From an uncultured Collinsella sp. (GTDB taxonomy: Bacteria > Actinomycetota > Coriobacteriia > Coriobacteriales > Coriobacteriaceae): a DNA stretch of 14,648 bases. Position numbers and translations under genes: made by a program. Position 1 is the first letter of the stretch. Each line of letters opens with the position of its first letter. Of the stretch, positions 1-5,911 are shown one piece after another. The stretch covers positions 1-14,648 of the forward strand of contig URYW01000043.1 in the NCBI GenBank assembly GCA_900552145.1. Direction: 5' to 3'. The notes under the pieces were generated by a model that worked only from the letters and a program-made list of their open reading frames with translations, was not told the DNA's origin and searched no databases.

Positions 1-124
1 TCTGGGTAAACCAGGCCATATCCCAACCGTACAGGTAGGCGAGATCGTAGCAAGCGTGAAAACCTGCCATTGAAATCATCGTAAACCCGCGGACGGTATC
101 AAAGATAGTGATGCGTTTTTGCAT
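1..124 (-). CDS. Membrane acyltransferase of the DUF1624 / heparan-alpha-glucosaminide N-acetyltransferase type (partial)
   Basis: Only the first 41 codons are inside the window; the gene continues past base 1. The visible N-terminus begins MQKRITIFDTVRGFTMISM and goes on to FHACYDL. This RxxxFDxxRG...H...YDL pattern is the opening of DUF1624 proteins, polytopic membrane proteins related to heparan-alpha-glucosaminide N-acetyltransferase that are thought to acylate glycans. The substrate cannot be told from this fragment. The ATG at 124-122 shares one base with the lexA stop codon (TAATG), so translation is probably coupled to lexA and the gene would be co-transcribed with it. No separate Shine-Dalgarno is needed to explain the start. 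The family call rests on a short stretch but the motif is characteristic. Confidence 0.68.
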   Translation of the reverse strand, partial: MQKRITIFDTVRGFTMISMAGFHACYDLAYLYGWDMAWFTQ

Positions 125-768
125 TACGAGAACCGGCGCATCAAGCCGACGACTTTGCCCAAGATAACGGGATTCGTTGCATAGATAGGCTCCATGGTGT
201 CATTCTCGGGCTGCAGGCGTACGCGTCCCTGCTCCTTGTAGAACGTCTTGACGGTCGCTGAACCATCAATCATGGCCACGACAATTTCGCCGTTCATGGC
301 ACTCTTTTGTTCACGGACGATGATGTAATCGCCATTGAAGATGCCGGCATTGATCATTGAGCTCCCATGCACCTCAAGGATAAAGGAACCCTGATCAGTG
401 GCGATTTCGGTCGGGATAGTAAAAGTGTCTTCGATATTCTGCTCGGCCAGAATGGGAATCCCAGCCGCGACGCGACCAACGAGCGGTAGCGAGACCGTTC
501 CGCGAGGTGCGGTGGGCTCGTCAGATTTAGAAATTGAGACAGAGGAACCGTCCTCGTTAAAGAGTTCCAGGGCGCGCGGTTTGGTGGCATCGCGCTTGAG
601 TAGCCCGCGCGCCTCCAGAGCAGATAGATGGGCGTGCACGGTGCTGGGGGAGGAAAGGCCCACGGCAGAAGCCATCTCGCGCACGCTGGGCGGATAACCC
701 TTCTCCTGCTGATATTCCTTGATGAAGTCGTAAATTTGCTGCTGACGCTTGGTAATTTTGCGAGCCAT
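124..768 (-). CDS. lexA: LexA, SOS response repressor
   Basis: This 214-residue protein represses DNA-damage genes and is inactivated by RecA-stimulated self-cleavage. Residues 1-65 form the LexA winged-helix DNA-binding domain (PPSVREMASAVGLSSPSTVHAHL recognition region). The cleavage site is Ala102-Gly103 in the GRVAAG segment. The catalytic dyad is Ser137 in GSSM and Lys174 in ATVK; the acidic residue often seen before the Ser (GDSM) is Ser here. Length is normal for the family. I chose the ATG at 768 because AGAGGA lies about 7 bases upstream on the minus strand; the longer in-frame start at 798 would lie inside an SOS box and lacks a better ribosome site. Three SOS boxes upstream imply autoregulation. 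The gene is divergent from a LysM protein and coupled to a downstream membrane acyltransferase. Confidence 0.96.
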   Translation of the reverse strand: MARKITKRQQQIYDFIKEYQQEKGYPPSVREMASAVGLSSPSTVHAHLSALEARGLLKRDATKPRALELFNEDGSSVSISKSDEPTAPRGTVSLPLVGRVAAGIPILAEQNIEDTFTIPTEIATDQGSFILEVHGSSMINAGIFNGDYIIVREQKSAMNGEIVVAMIDGSATVKTFYKEQGRVRLQPENDTMEPIYATNPVILGKVVGLMRRFS

Positions 769-791
769 CAGGGCATCCTCTCTACCCGTGT

Positions 792-805
792 CAAACAAAT
801 GTTCG
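792..805. promoter_or_regulatory. SOS box 1 (LexA operator, lexA-proximal)
   Basis: Read on the minus strand the site is CGAACATTTGTTTG, one base off the Bacillus/actinobacterial SOS consensus CGAACRNRYGTTYG. It lies between the lexA Shine-Dalgarno and the rest of the divergent intergenic region, fitting LexA autoregulation. Its centre is at 798.5. Confidence 0.8.
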
Positions 806-813
806 AATTTTGC

Positions 814-841
814 TTGACAGGAACAACTGTTCGAAGATAAT
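814..841 (+). promoter_or_regulatory. Promoter of the LysM gene
   Basis: A perfect -35 TTGACA (814-819) is followed after 16 bases by GATAAT (836-841). TAATAA at 838-843 is an alternative -10 with an 18-base spacer. The spacer holds SOS box 2, and box 3 falls at the expected start of transcription, so LexA binding would occlude the promoter. The predicted leader before the gene at 929 is about 80 bases. Confidence 0.78.
820..833. promoter_or_regulatory. SOS box 2 (LexA operator, central)
   Basis: GGAACAACTGTTCG carries perfect GAAC-N4-GTTC arms (821-832). It sits exactly between the -35 and -10 of the plus-strand promoter, a classic repressing position. Its centre is 28.0 bp from box 1 and 28.0 bp from box 3. 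Confidence 0.88.
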
Positions 842-847
842 AATAAC

Positions 848-861
848 CGAACATTCGTTCT
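848..861. promoter_or_regulatory. SOS box 3 (LexA operator, LysM-gene side)
   Basis: CGAACATTCGTTCT has perfect GAAC-N4-GTTC arms (849-860), at or just after the predicted transcription start of the LysM gene. Binding here would block initiation. The centre is at 854.5. Confidence 0.88.
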
Positions 862-928
862 CGCGCCAGATATTTTTGTCCGCGCGGCTTGATAAAACTG
901 TTCTCAGCAAAACACGCGAGAGGAGAAC

Positions 929-1381
929 ATGATGAACGCAACGAATATGGTCCAGGGAAACCTCGCCCTTAAGCTCGTGACGCCTGCTGAACCCACTTTT
1001 ACGGTTGTTCAGGGTGGCCGCTCCGGCTGTCAGCCTTTGACCGTAAAGCCTGCTCGCAATCAGCAGGCTGCAGTTGTGCCGGCCCGCGTTGCCCTGAAGG
1101 TTCCGACGATTGTCGCCGTTGCCGTTGCGCTTACGCTCTTCTTTGTCCTCGCTACGTCGGACTTTAGCGCTCGTCACGCCGCGTATGCCGAGTCCGATTC
1201 CAACGTTACCAACGAGACCAATACCGATCAGCCTGGTGATTCTCTTTGGTCGCTTGCCGAGGAATATCCAATCGAAGGCCTTTCCACGCAAGAGACTTCC
1301 GACATGATCCGTAACGTCAATCATCTGGAGCATGGTTCGCTCGCCGCCGGTGCGCATCTTAAGGTTCCTGCTCGTTCGTAA
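929..1381 (+). CDS. LysM-domain membrane protein, YneA/DivS-like SOS cell-division inhibitor candidate
   Basis: The 150-residue protein has a poorly conserved N-terminal part (1-57), one hydrophobic membrane helix (about 58-76, VPTIVAVAVALTLFFVLAT), a short Asn/Thr/Asp-rich linker and a C-terminal LysM-like segment (about 103-147, beginning GDSLWSLAEEYP and ending LKVP). A single-pass LysM protein divergent from lexA and under LexA boxes matches Bacillus YneA and the functional analogues Rv2719c and DivS, which delay septation after DNA damage. That role is inferred from architecture and position; sequence identity was not tested. GAGAGGAG (918-925) is 3 bases from the ATG at 929 and 6 from the adjacent ATG at 932, so translation may start at the second Met. 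The cytoplasmic N-terminal part of about 57 residues is longer than in YneA. Confidence 0.82.
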   Translation: MMNATNMVQGNLALKLVTPAEPTFTVVQGGRSGCQPLTVKPARNQQAAVVPARVALKVPTIVAVAVALTLFFVLATSDFSARHAAYAESDSNVTNETNTDQPGDSLWSLAEEYPIEGLSTQETSDMIRNVNHLEHGSLAAGAHLKVPARS

Positions 1382-1397
1382 TCATTATCGCGCTGCA

Positions 1398-1435
1398 CAT
1401 GGTACCCTTGTTATCGTTTAAGAGGAGGTACCATG
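1398..1435 (+). promoter_or_regulatory. Hairpin over the nrdR ribosome-binding site and start codon
   Basis: CATGGTACC (1398-1406) is the perfect reverse complement of GGTACCATG (1427-1435), with a 20-base loop. The 3' arm contains the last two G of the AGGAGG Shine-Dalgarno (1423-1428) and the nrdR ATG. In RNA the 9-bp stem would hide the start codon. The structure is seen directly; regulation by it is inference. Confidence 0.5.
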
Positions 1436-1876
1436 CGCTGTCCCAAATGCGGCAAGGCACATACCCGCGTCGTTGATTCCCGTATGCAGGAGTCAAATAA
1501 CACCATTAAGCGCCGTCGCGAATGTTGCTCGTGTAACTACCGCTTTACAACGTTCGAGCGATGCGAAGACCCAATTGAGGTCATTAAGTCGGACGGAACC
1601 AAGCAGCGGTTCGATCGCAATAAGCTGCTCGTCGGCTTGATGCGCGCCACCATCAAGCGTGATATCGACACTAAGAAGCTCAATGAGATTATCGACGATA
1701 TCGAGGTCGAGCTGCGTTCTCGTACGCTGACGGCCGTCACGTCCCATGAGTTGGGTGACATGGTGCTCAAGCGCTTGGCCAAGATCGACAAGGTGGCGTA
1801 CATCCGCTTTGCCTCGGTCTACCGCGATTTCAAAGACGTCGATGAGTTTCTGCAAGAGCTTGACAAGCTAAGGTGA
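1433..1876 (+). CDS. nrdR: NrdR, ribonucleotide reductase transcriptional repressor
   Basis: NrdR senses ATP/dATP and represses ribonucleotide reductase genes at NrdR boxes. The 147-residue length is typical. A zinc ribbon at the N-terminus uses Cys3, Cys6, Cys31 and Cys34 (MRCPKCG and CCSC), followed by a basic stretch (KRRRE) and an ATP-cone domain from about residue 46 (IEVIKSDGTKQRFDRNKLLVGLMRA) to 136. AGGAGG at 1423-1428 is a strong Shine-Dalgarno 4 bases from the ATG, partly masked by the hairpin at 1398-1435. dut follows after 4 bases, so the two form an operon controlling deoxynucleotide supply. It lies just downstream of the SOS-regulated LysM gene with no clear terminator between, so read-through induction is possible. 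I saw no NrdR box in the short upstream gap. Confidence 0.96.
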   Translation: MRCPKCGKAHTRVVDSRMQESNNTIKRRRECCSCNYRFTTFERCEDPIEVIKSDGTKQRFDRNKLLVGLMRATIKRDIDTKKLNEIIDDIEVELRSRTLTAVTSHELGDMVLKRLAKIDKVAYIRFASVYRDFKDVDEFLQELDKLR

Positions 1877-1880
1877 TTCC

Positions 1881-2324
1881 ATGTCCAACATTACCGTCAA
1901 CATAAAGCGTCTCGACCCCACCGTCGAGCTTCCCAAATACGCCCATCCCACCGATGCCGGTTTGGATCTGCGCTCCAACGAGGACTGCGTCCTGAGGCCC
2001 TTCGAACGTCGTCTGGTCTCTACTGGGCTGGCCATCGCCCTGCCCGACGGTTACGCCGGCTTCGTCCAGCCCCGCAGCGGCTTGGCCATCAAGCAGGGCC
2101 TGTCTATAGTCAATACGCCGGGCCTCATCGACGCCCACTACCGAGGAGAACTCAAGGTTATCCTCATCAACCTGGATCCCTCCAACAACATCAAAATCAA
2201 CAAAGGCGACCGCATAGCCCAACTCGTCATCCAAGAAGTCCCCACGGTCAACCTCATGGAAGTAGAAGAACTAGACAAAACCGACCGAGGCAACGGAGGC
2301 TTCGGCTCCAGCGGCGTCGCCTAG
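1881..2324 (+). CDS. dut: Deoxyuridine 5'-triphosphate nucleotidohydrolase (dUTPase)
   Basis: The enzyme converts dUTP to dUMP and pyrophosphate, keeping uracil out of DNA and feeding dTMP synthesis; the family is a homotrimer. All five motifs are present in 147 residues: I TDAGLDLR (24-31), II PRSGLA (64-69), III GLIDAHYRGE (81-90) with the catalytic Asp84 and Tyr87, IV GDRIAQLV (109-116) and V RGNGGFGSSG (136-145), the Gly-rich arm that closes over the active site. The AAGG Shine-Dalgarno overlaps the nrdR stop codon and the gap is 4 bases, so the genes are co-expressed. The 3' third favours GAA, CAA, AAA and CTA codons more than its neighbours. A terminator lies about 150 bases downstream. 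Confidence 0.97.
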   Translation: MSNITVNIKRLDPTVELPKYAHPTDAGLDLRSNEDCVLRPFERRLVSTGLAIALPDGYAGFVQPRSGLAIKQGLSIVNTPGLIDAHYRGELKVILINLDPSNNIKINKGDRIAQLVIQEVPTVNLMEVEELDKTDRGNGGFGSSGVA

Positions 2325-2339
2325 GGCGCTCGTATCCCT

Positions 2340-2442
2340 CCCGCCCGGGGCTTACCTATATCATTCCATGCTCAAACATTCTCGCGTCGCTTCGCTCGCT
2401 GCGAAACTGCGCGTGGAACGATATAGGTAAGCCCCGGGCGGG
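2340..2442. repeat. Palindromic element, copy 1
   Basis: Arms 2340-2362 and 2420-2442 pair perfectly over 23 bp; after one mismatch the stem continues for 8 more pairs (2364-2371 with 2411-2418, one of them G-U), leaving a 39-base loop. Two blocks match copy 2 at 2612-2695 in reverse orientation: 2357-2383 (27 bases) and 2397-2420 (24 bases). The middle of the loop and the outer arms differ between copies. It begins 16 bases after the dut stop. It may be a REP/MITE-like unit or a conserved RNA structure; no ORF of its own is apparent. Confidence 0.72.
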
Positions 2443-2475
2443 CGGCTACTCGCTTGAAACAATATTTACTTTTCT

Positions 2476-2537
2476 AGTAAGCCGATGCGACAAAGGGGCT
2501 GTCCCTTTGTCGCATCGGCTTACTGTATTTTTATTTT
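2476..2537 (+). terminator. Rho-independent terminator for nrdR-dut
   Basis: A perfect 22-bp stem (2476-2497 with 2503-2524) with a 5-base loop is followed by a T-rich tract (2528-2537). The stem is unusually long. The tip, GACAAAG...CTTTGTC (2489-2511), resembles the tip of the terminator at 5849-5898. Confidence 0.9.
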
Positions 2538-2611
2538 CCTGTTTTACCTTTGCAGGTTCTAATGGAGGGGATTCTGAAGTAGCTGCTAGTAAGTAAACGC
2601 AGCCTCCCTGC

Positions 2612-2695
2612 CGGAGCCGCCCTTATCCCGTTCCACGCGCAGTTTCGCAGCGAAGTGAGAATGTTTGAGCATGGAATGATATAAGGGCGGCTCCG
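2612..2695. repeat. Palindromic element, copy 2 (inverted)
   Basis: Arms 2612-2626 and 2681-2695 pair perfectly over 15 bp; after a 2-base mismatch 2629-2635 pairs with 2672-2678 (one G-U). The reverse complement of 2657-2683 equals 2357-2383 of copy 1, and that of 2629-2652 equals 2397-2420. The outer arms differ from copy 1 but are complementary to each other. It lies 20 bases beyond the stop of the glycosyltransferase gene, so each convergent gene ends at one copy. Confidence 0.72.
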
Positions 2696-2715
2696 ACAGA
2701 GCGGCGGACATTCGA

Positions 2716-4017
2716 CTAGCGGATATGCGCGGGTTTTCCGCCCCAATAGAAGCGGCAGAAGGCTCGTTTGCGCTTTTGGGGCTTGCCTACTAGCTCCATG
2801 GTTGCGATGGCTATGTCTTCGGCTGCGTGGGGGCGGCGTAGTACTTCGCCATTGATGAGTAGGGCTTTGAGTGATTCGGGATGGTCGTGCAGGTGACGTA
2901 GGGTAACGATGAGCTCTCGTGCGGTGGTGACATGCATGCTGGCGCCCATGCCGGTGAGCATCGTGGTGTTGGCCTTTTCCTGGCCATAGGACTTGCCCAG
3001 CAGGATCATCGGCAGATGTGCGCATAGGCACTCGGTGACGGTGAGCCCGCCCGACTTGAGGATTGCCAGGTCGCAGCCGTGCATGAGGGCCGCCATGTCA
3101 TCCACGTAGTCCAGAACTGTGACGTTTTCGAGCTTCATGGCGACGAAGAGCGTCTTCAGCCGGGTGGCATACTCCACGTCTTTACCGGGCAAAAAGACAA
3201 AGTGCATGTCCTCAAAGCCGCGTAAGAAGGGGAGCGTGTGGTCCATCGCGGCGCGGAAACGCACGTATGGTTGGGGCAAACTGGCGCCGGCCATCACCAA
3301 TACGACGGTTTTGTCTATGGGGAGATTGAACTTGCTGAGCTCATCTTCGCGTTTGTAATCTGAATCGAAACCGGCTCGGATGGGGATGCCCGTTATGCGG
3401 ATCTTTGACTCGGGAACCTTGCGCGGGCGCAGCGTTTCGGCCATAAACTCGTTGGCTACACAGAATAGGTCGGTGTCCTTGTGGGGCCAAAAGCCTTCGA
3501 CTTCGTAATCGGTCGGCACACAGATGACCGGGTAATCGATACCCGTAATTACGCGGGCGCCCACGGCAACATTGGCTGCTGTGATGTGCGTTGCGACCAC
3601 GGCTATAGGCCTGCGGCGACGAATATATTCGTTGAAGGCGGGGAACATAATACGCGACCATGCCGTGCCGCCACCCCAGAGAAGATGTCCCGTAAGCGTA
3701 TATCGCCAGGTCAGGTCGTAAATGGGGCGTGTGGCTCCCGTAAAAGAAGCCGCGGTCTTATTGCCGTCGAATTTAATACGTCCAAAATCAAGGATATCGA
3801 GCACTTCAATTTCAATATCCTCAGGGATTCCCTTGGTGCCGCGGATAAGATCAAATGCTTGTGCAATCGCGTTGGCGGCGGCTTTGTGGCCCGATCCAAC
3901 CGATGCGTGCACAATGGTTACTAGGGGTTTTTGTGCAGGTGAAACGGTCATTTGCTCCGGTTGGGGAGTGGCTTGCATGGGCAGGGGAGCGCTATTGCTC
4001 ATCTGCGTTTGATCCAT
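2716..4017 (-). CDS. Glycosyltransferase, MGDG synthase / processive diacylglycerol glucosyltransferase family
   Basis: The protein (433 residues) belongs to the GT28-type enzymes that transfer a sugar from a nucleotide donor to a membrane lipid, as MGDG synthase and UgtP do. Residues 1-30 are a Pro/Gln/Met-rich, probably disordered tail. The MGDG-synthase N-terminal domain starts with VTIVHASVGSGHKAAANAI (33-51; the GSGH motif). The C-terminal donor domain carries VMAGAS (241-246) and KSGGLTVTEC (321-330), the usual nucleotide-sugar loop. The C-terminus is basic (KPQKRKRAF), suiting peripheral membrane binding. I used the ATG at 4017 because AAGGGGAG lies 6 bases upstream; the longer ORF to 4146 would run into the trxB leader. 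The exact acceptor is not determined. It is divergent from trxB. Confidence 0.85.
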   Translation of the reverse strand: MDQTQMSNSAPLPMQATPQPEQMTVSPAQKPLVTIVHASVGSGHKAAANAIAQAFDLIRGTKGIPEDIEIEVLDILDFGRIKFDGNKTAASFTGATRPIYDLTWRYTLTGHLLWGGGTAWSRIMFPAFNEYIRRRRPIAVVATHITAANVAVGARVITGIDYPVICVPTDYEVEGFWPHKDTDLFCVANEFMAETLRPRKVPESKIRITGIPIRAGFDSDYKREDELSKFNLPIDKTVVLVMAGASLPQPYVRFRAAMDHTLPFLRGFEDMHFVFLPGKDVEYATRLKTLFVAMKLENVTVLDYVDDMAALMHGCDLAILKSGGLTVTECLCAHLPMILLGKSYGQEKANTTMLTGMGASMHVTTARELIVTLRHLHDHPESLKALLINGEVLRRPHAAEDIAIATMELVGKPQKRKRAFCRFYWGGKPAHIR

Positions 4018-4134
4018 CGATAACTCCCCTTCAGCTTTGTTACGCGTTTTATCATTGTAGTGCATGAGTGTCATGTTCACGTAAATTTGGGTATGAGCGC
4101 AAAGAACGCCAATCTTTCGACAGGAGGTCTCTTC

Positions 4135-5073
4135 ATGACTACCCATCAGCCGATCGATGTTGCGATTATCGGTGGCGGCCCTGCGGGCTATGCTGCGGCC
4201 ATTTATGCGGCGCGCTCCAACCTAACGACGACCGTGATTGAACAGGGCATGTCGGGAGGGCAGATCGCCACGACCAATGAAGTCGAGAACTATCCGGGCA
4301 TTCCGCTCTTGAGTGGCGCCGAACTCGGCGAGCGTTTTCAGCAACATGCAGAGGGCCTGGGAGCACAGGTCGCATGGAGCATGGTTTCGGGTATCGATTA
4401 CGATGCCGATGCAGCGCTGTTTACGGTGCATCACGATATGGGCGATACGCTGTCCAAGAGCGTCATTGCGTGCATGGGTGCCACGCCGCGATCTGCTGGT
4501 TTTGTTGGCGAGGATACGTATCGCGGTCGCGGCGTTTCGTATTGCGCGACGTGCGACGGCATGTTCTTTCGCGGCAAGCAGGTCTTTGTCATCGGCGGCG
4601 GCAATGCTGCCTGCGAGGAAGCTCTGTTCTTGTCAGAAATCGCCGGCAGCGTGACCATCGTTTTGCGCCGCGATCAGTTCCGTGCCCCTGATGGTGTTGT
4701 TCAGAAAGTACTCGAAAAGGACAATATTACAGTTAGGTACCAAACTAGTATTGTTGAACTTTCTGGTGAAGCGACGCCAACGACGATCGCCTTTAAGGAC
4801 AATGCATCCGGGGAAATTCATACCGAGTCATTTGAGCCTGGCTCGTTTGGCATTTTTGTCTTTGCCGGCACGCAACCCCATACCGAGCTTGTTGAGCATC
4901 TCGTCGATTTGGCGCCTGATGGCGGCATTCTAACTGATGAATCTATGGCGACCCGCACGCCAGGTCTATTTGCCGCTGGCGATATCCGTTCCAAGCGTTT
5001 ACGCCAGGTTGTGACCGCCGTTTCTGATGGAGCCATAGCGGCAACCAGCGCATACGCGTTTCTCCGCGGATAA
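4135..5073 (+). CDS. trxB: Thioredoxin-disulfide reductase
   Basis: This FAD enzyme passes electrons from NADPH to thioredoxin in the cytoplasm. The 312-residue length fits the low-molecular-weight bacterial type. The FAD-binding GGGPAG is at 13-18, the redox-active Cys137-Ala-Thr-Cys140 in YCATCDG, the NADPH-binding GGGNAA at 154-159, the 2'-phosphate binding region at LRRDQFRA (177-184), and the C-terminal FAD motif GLFAAGD at 277-283. The ATG at 4135 has AGGAGG (4122-4127) 7 bases upstream; the longer frame from 4060 lacks a ribosome site and overlaps the promoter region shared with the divergent glycosyltransferase. A hairpin at 5115-5156 probably ends the transcript. No thioredoxin gene is next to it. 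Confidence 0.94.
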   Translation: MTTHQPIDVAIIGGGPAGYAAAIYAARSNLTTTVIEQGMSGGQIATTNEVENYPGIPLLSGAELGERFQQHAEGLGAQVAWSMVSGIDYDADAALFTVHHDMGDTLSKSVIACMGATPRSAGFVGEDTYRGRGVSYCATCDGMFFRGKQVFVIGGGNAACEEALFLSEIAGSVTIVLRRDQFRAPDGVVQKVLEKDNITVRYQTSIVELSGEATPTTIAFKDNASGEIHTESFEPGSFGIFVFAGTQPHTELVEHLVDLAPDGGILTDESMATRTPGLFAAGDIRSKRLRQVVTAVSDGAIAATSAYAFLRG

Positions 5074-5114
5074 GTACGATAATATATCTTATGTAAGGTT
5101 GCTATCTTTAAACG

Positions 5115-5156
5115 AAGTGGTTGGGCGGTGTATCAATGTGCTGTCCAACCACTTTT
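5115..5156 (+). terminator. Probable terminator after trxB
   Basis: Arms 5115-5124 and 5145-5154 (AAGTGGTTGG / CCAACCACTT) pair perfectly around a 20-base loop and end in a short TTTT tract. The large loop and short T tract make it weaker than the others here. Confidence 0.55.
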
Positions 5157-5164
5157 ACTTGCCG

Positions 5165-5191
5165 GCTATATGGTATGCAAAACTAGATAAC
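5165..5191. promoter_or_regulatory. Operator-like dyad upstream of the DUF1836 gene
   Basis: An imperfect dyad (5165-5174 with 5182-5191, 7 of 10 pairs, 7-base centre) contains GTATGCAAAACTAGATAAC (5173-5191), which matches 17 of 19 bases of a site upstream of degV (6846-6864). Candidate -10 hexamers TAGAAT (5193-5198) and TACAAT (5198-5203) follow directly, so the site covers the -35 region of this gene. Binding by the DUF1836 protein itself is inference. Confidence 0.55.
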
Positions 5192-5227
5192 CTAGAATAC
5201 AATATAGCTAATGAACGGAGGATCCTT

Positions 5228-5839
5228 ATGAACCACGCCAAACGCGTTATCCCGATGTCCGATACATCGGTCAGCATTAAGCCTGAGGATATTCAACCCA
5301 CTGTGTTGCCCGATGCATTTATTCAGTCCGATATCGTGCGCAAACTCAATATGTTGAGTCTGCCGCGCTATAACCAGTTGCCAAATGTGACACTCTACCG
5401 CGACCAAGTTATTGAGTATGTTGCGCTGTGGATGGAGCCGCTGTCTATTTGCGTTGAGCAGCCTATCATTACGCCATCGATGATCAATAACTACGTGAAG
5501 GTCGGCCTGGTGCCTGCTCCGGTCAAAAAGCAGTATGGTCGCGAGCAGATTGCCCGCCTGATCGCTATCTGCATCTTTAAGCAGGTGCTACCTATTGCTG
5601 CGGTGCAGGCACTCTTTAACATTCAGCGTTTGAGCTACGATGCCCCGACTGCCTTCGATTATGTGGTCGACCAGCTTGAGGCATCGATTCGCGCCGCGTT
5701 TTCTATCGAGCAGACGCCGGTTCCCGATACGGCGCATCAGGTCACACGCGAGTCGCTGCTTGTGCGCAGTGCCGTATCGTCCTTTGTTTCGAAGGCGTAC
5801 TTGATGAGCTATCTCAAGTTCAACGGGTTTAATAGCTAG
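5228..5839 (+). CDS. DUF1836 protein, predicted MerR-like HTH regulator
   Basis: The protein (203 residues) has a central segment, about 81-130, with the DUF1836 signature ITPSMINNYVKVGLVPAPVK, KQYGREQIARL and IFKQVLPIAAV. The family is annotated as a helix-turn-helix domain resembling MerR proteins; its effector is unknown to me. The 80 residues before it and the C-terminal 70, which look helical and without catalytic motifs, could bind a ligand or form a dimer. The ATG at 5228 was chosen because GGAGGA (5217-5222) is 5 bases upstream; the longer frame to 5099 crosses the trxB terminator and the promoter. A dyad upstream (5165-5191) is shared with the convergent degV gene, pointing to autoregulation plus control of degV. 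A strong terminator follows within 10 bases. Confidence 0.82.
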   Translation: MNHAKRVIPMSDTSVSIKPEDIQPTVLPDAFIQSDIVRKLNMLSLPRYNQLPNVTLYRDQVIEYVALWMEPLSICVEQPIITPSMINNYVKVGLVPAPVKKQYGREQIARLIAICIFKQVLPIAAVQALFNIQRLSYDAPTAFDYVVDQLEASIRAAFSIEQTPVPDTAHQVTRESLLVRSAVSSFVSKAYLMSYLKFNGFNS

Positions 5840-5848
5840 CCGACGTAT

Positions 5849-5898
5849 AAAACGGGCGGGACAAAGAGCCATCTGTCGCTTTGTCCCGCCCGTTTTTT
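5849..5898. terminator. Bidirectional terminator between the DUF1836 and degV genes
   Basis: A perfect 18-bp stem (5849-5866 with 5879-5896) with a 12-base loop ends in TTTTTT on the plus strand (5893-5898) and in TTTT on the minus strand, serving both convergent genes. The tip GACAAAG...CTGTC..CTTTGTC (5860-5885) resembles the tip at 2489-2511, whereas the lower stems are unrelated. Confidence 0.9.
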
Positions 5899-5911
5899 GC
5901 CTGGTTGGACT

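Noticed and set aside
789..794. A minus-strand TTGACA as the lexA -35
   Set aside because: With a normal spacer its -10 would fall on the lexA start codon, so transcription would begin inside the gene.
791..1357. Long minus-strand frame over the LysM gene, also other long antisense frames such as 5897-6385, 8653-9300 and 10261-10938
   Set aside because: They lie opposite genes with clear family motifs and ribosome sites, and show no recognisable domains; high-GC antisense frames are expected.
2340..2695. The paired palindromes as ends of an insertion sequence
   Set aside because: The 170 bases between them hold only a terminator, no transposase frame, and no target-site duplication is apparent.
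2531..3031. Minus-strand open frame of 166 codons over the dut/glycosyltransferase intergenic region
   Set aside because: It runs through palindromic copy 2 and over the end of the glycosyltransferase gene in another frame; its Arg/Pro/His-rich composition is that of a shadow frame and it has no ribosome site that I can support.
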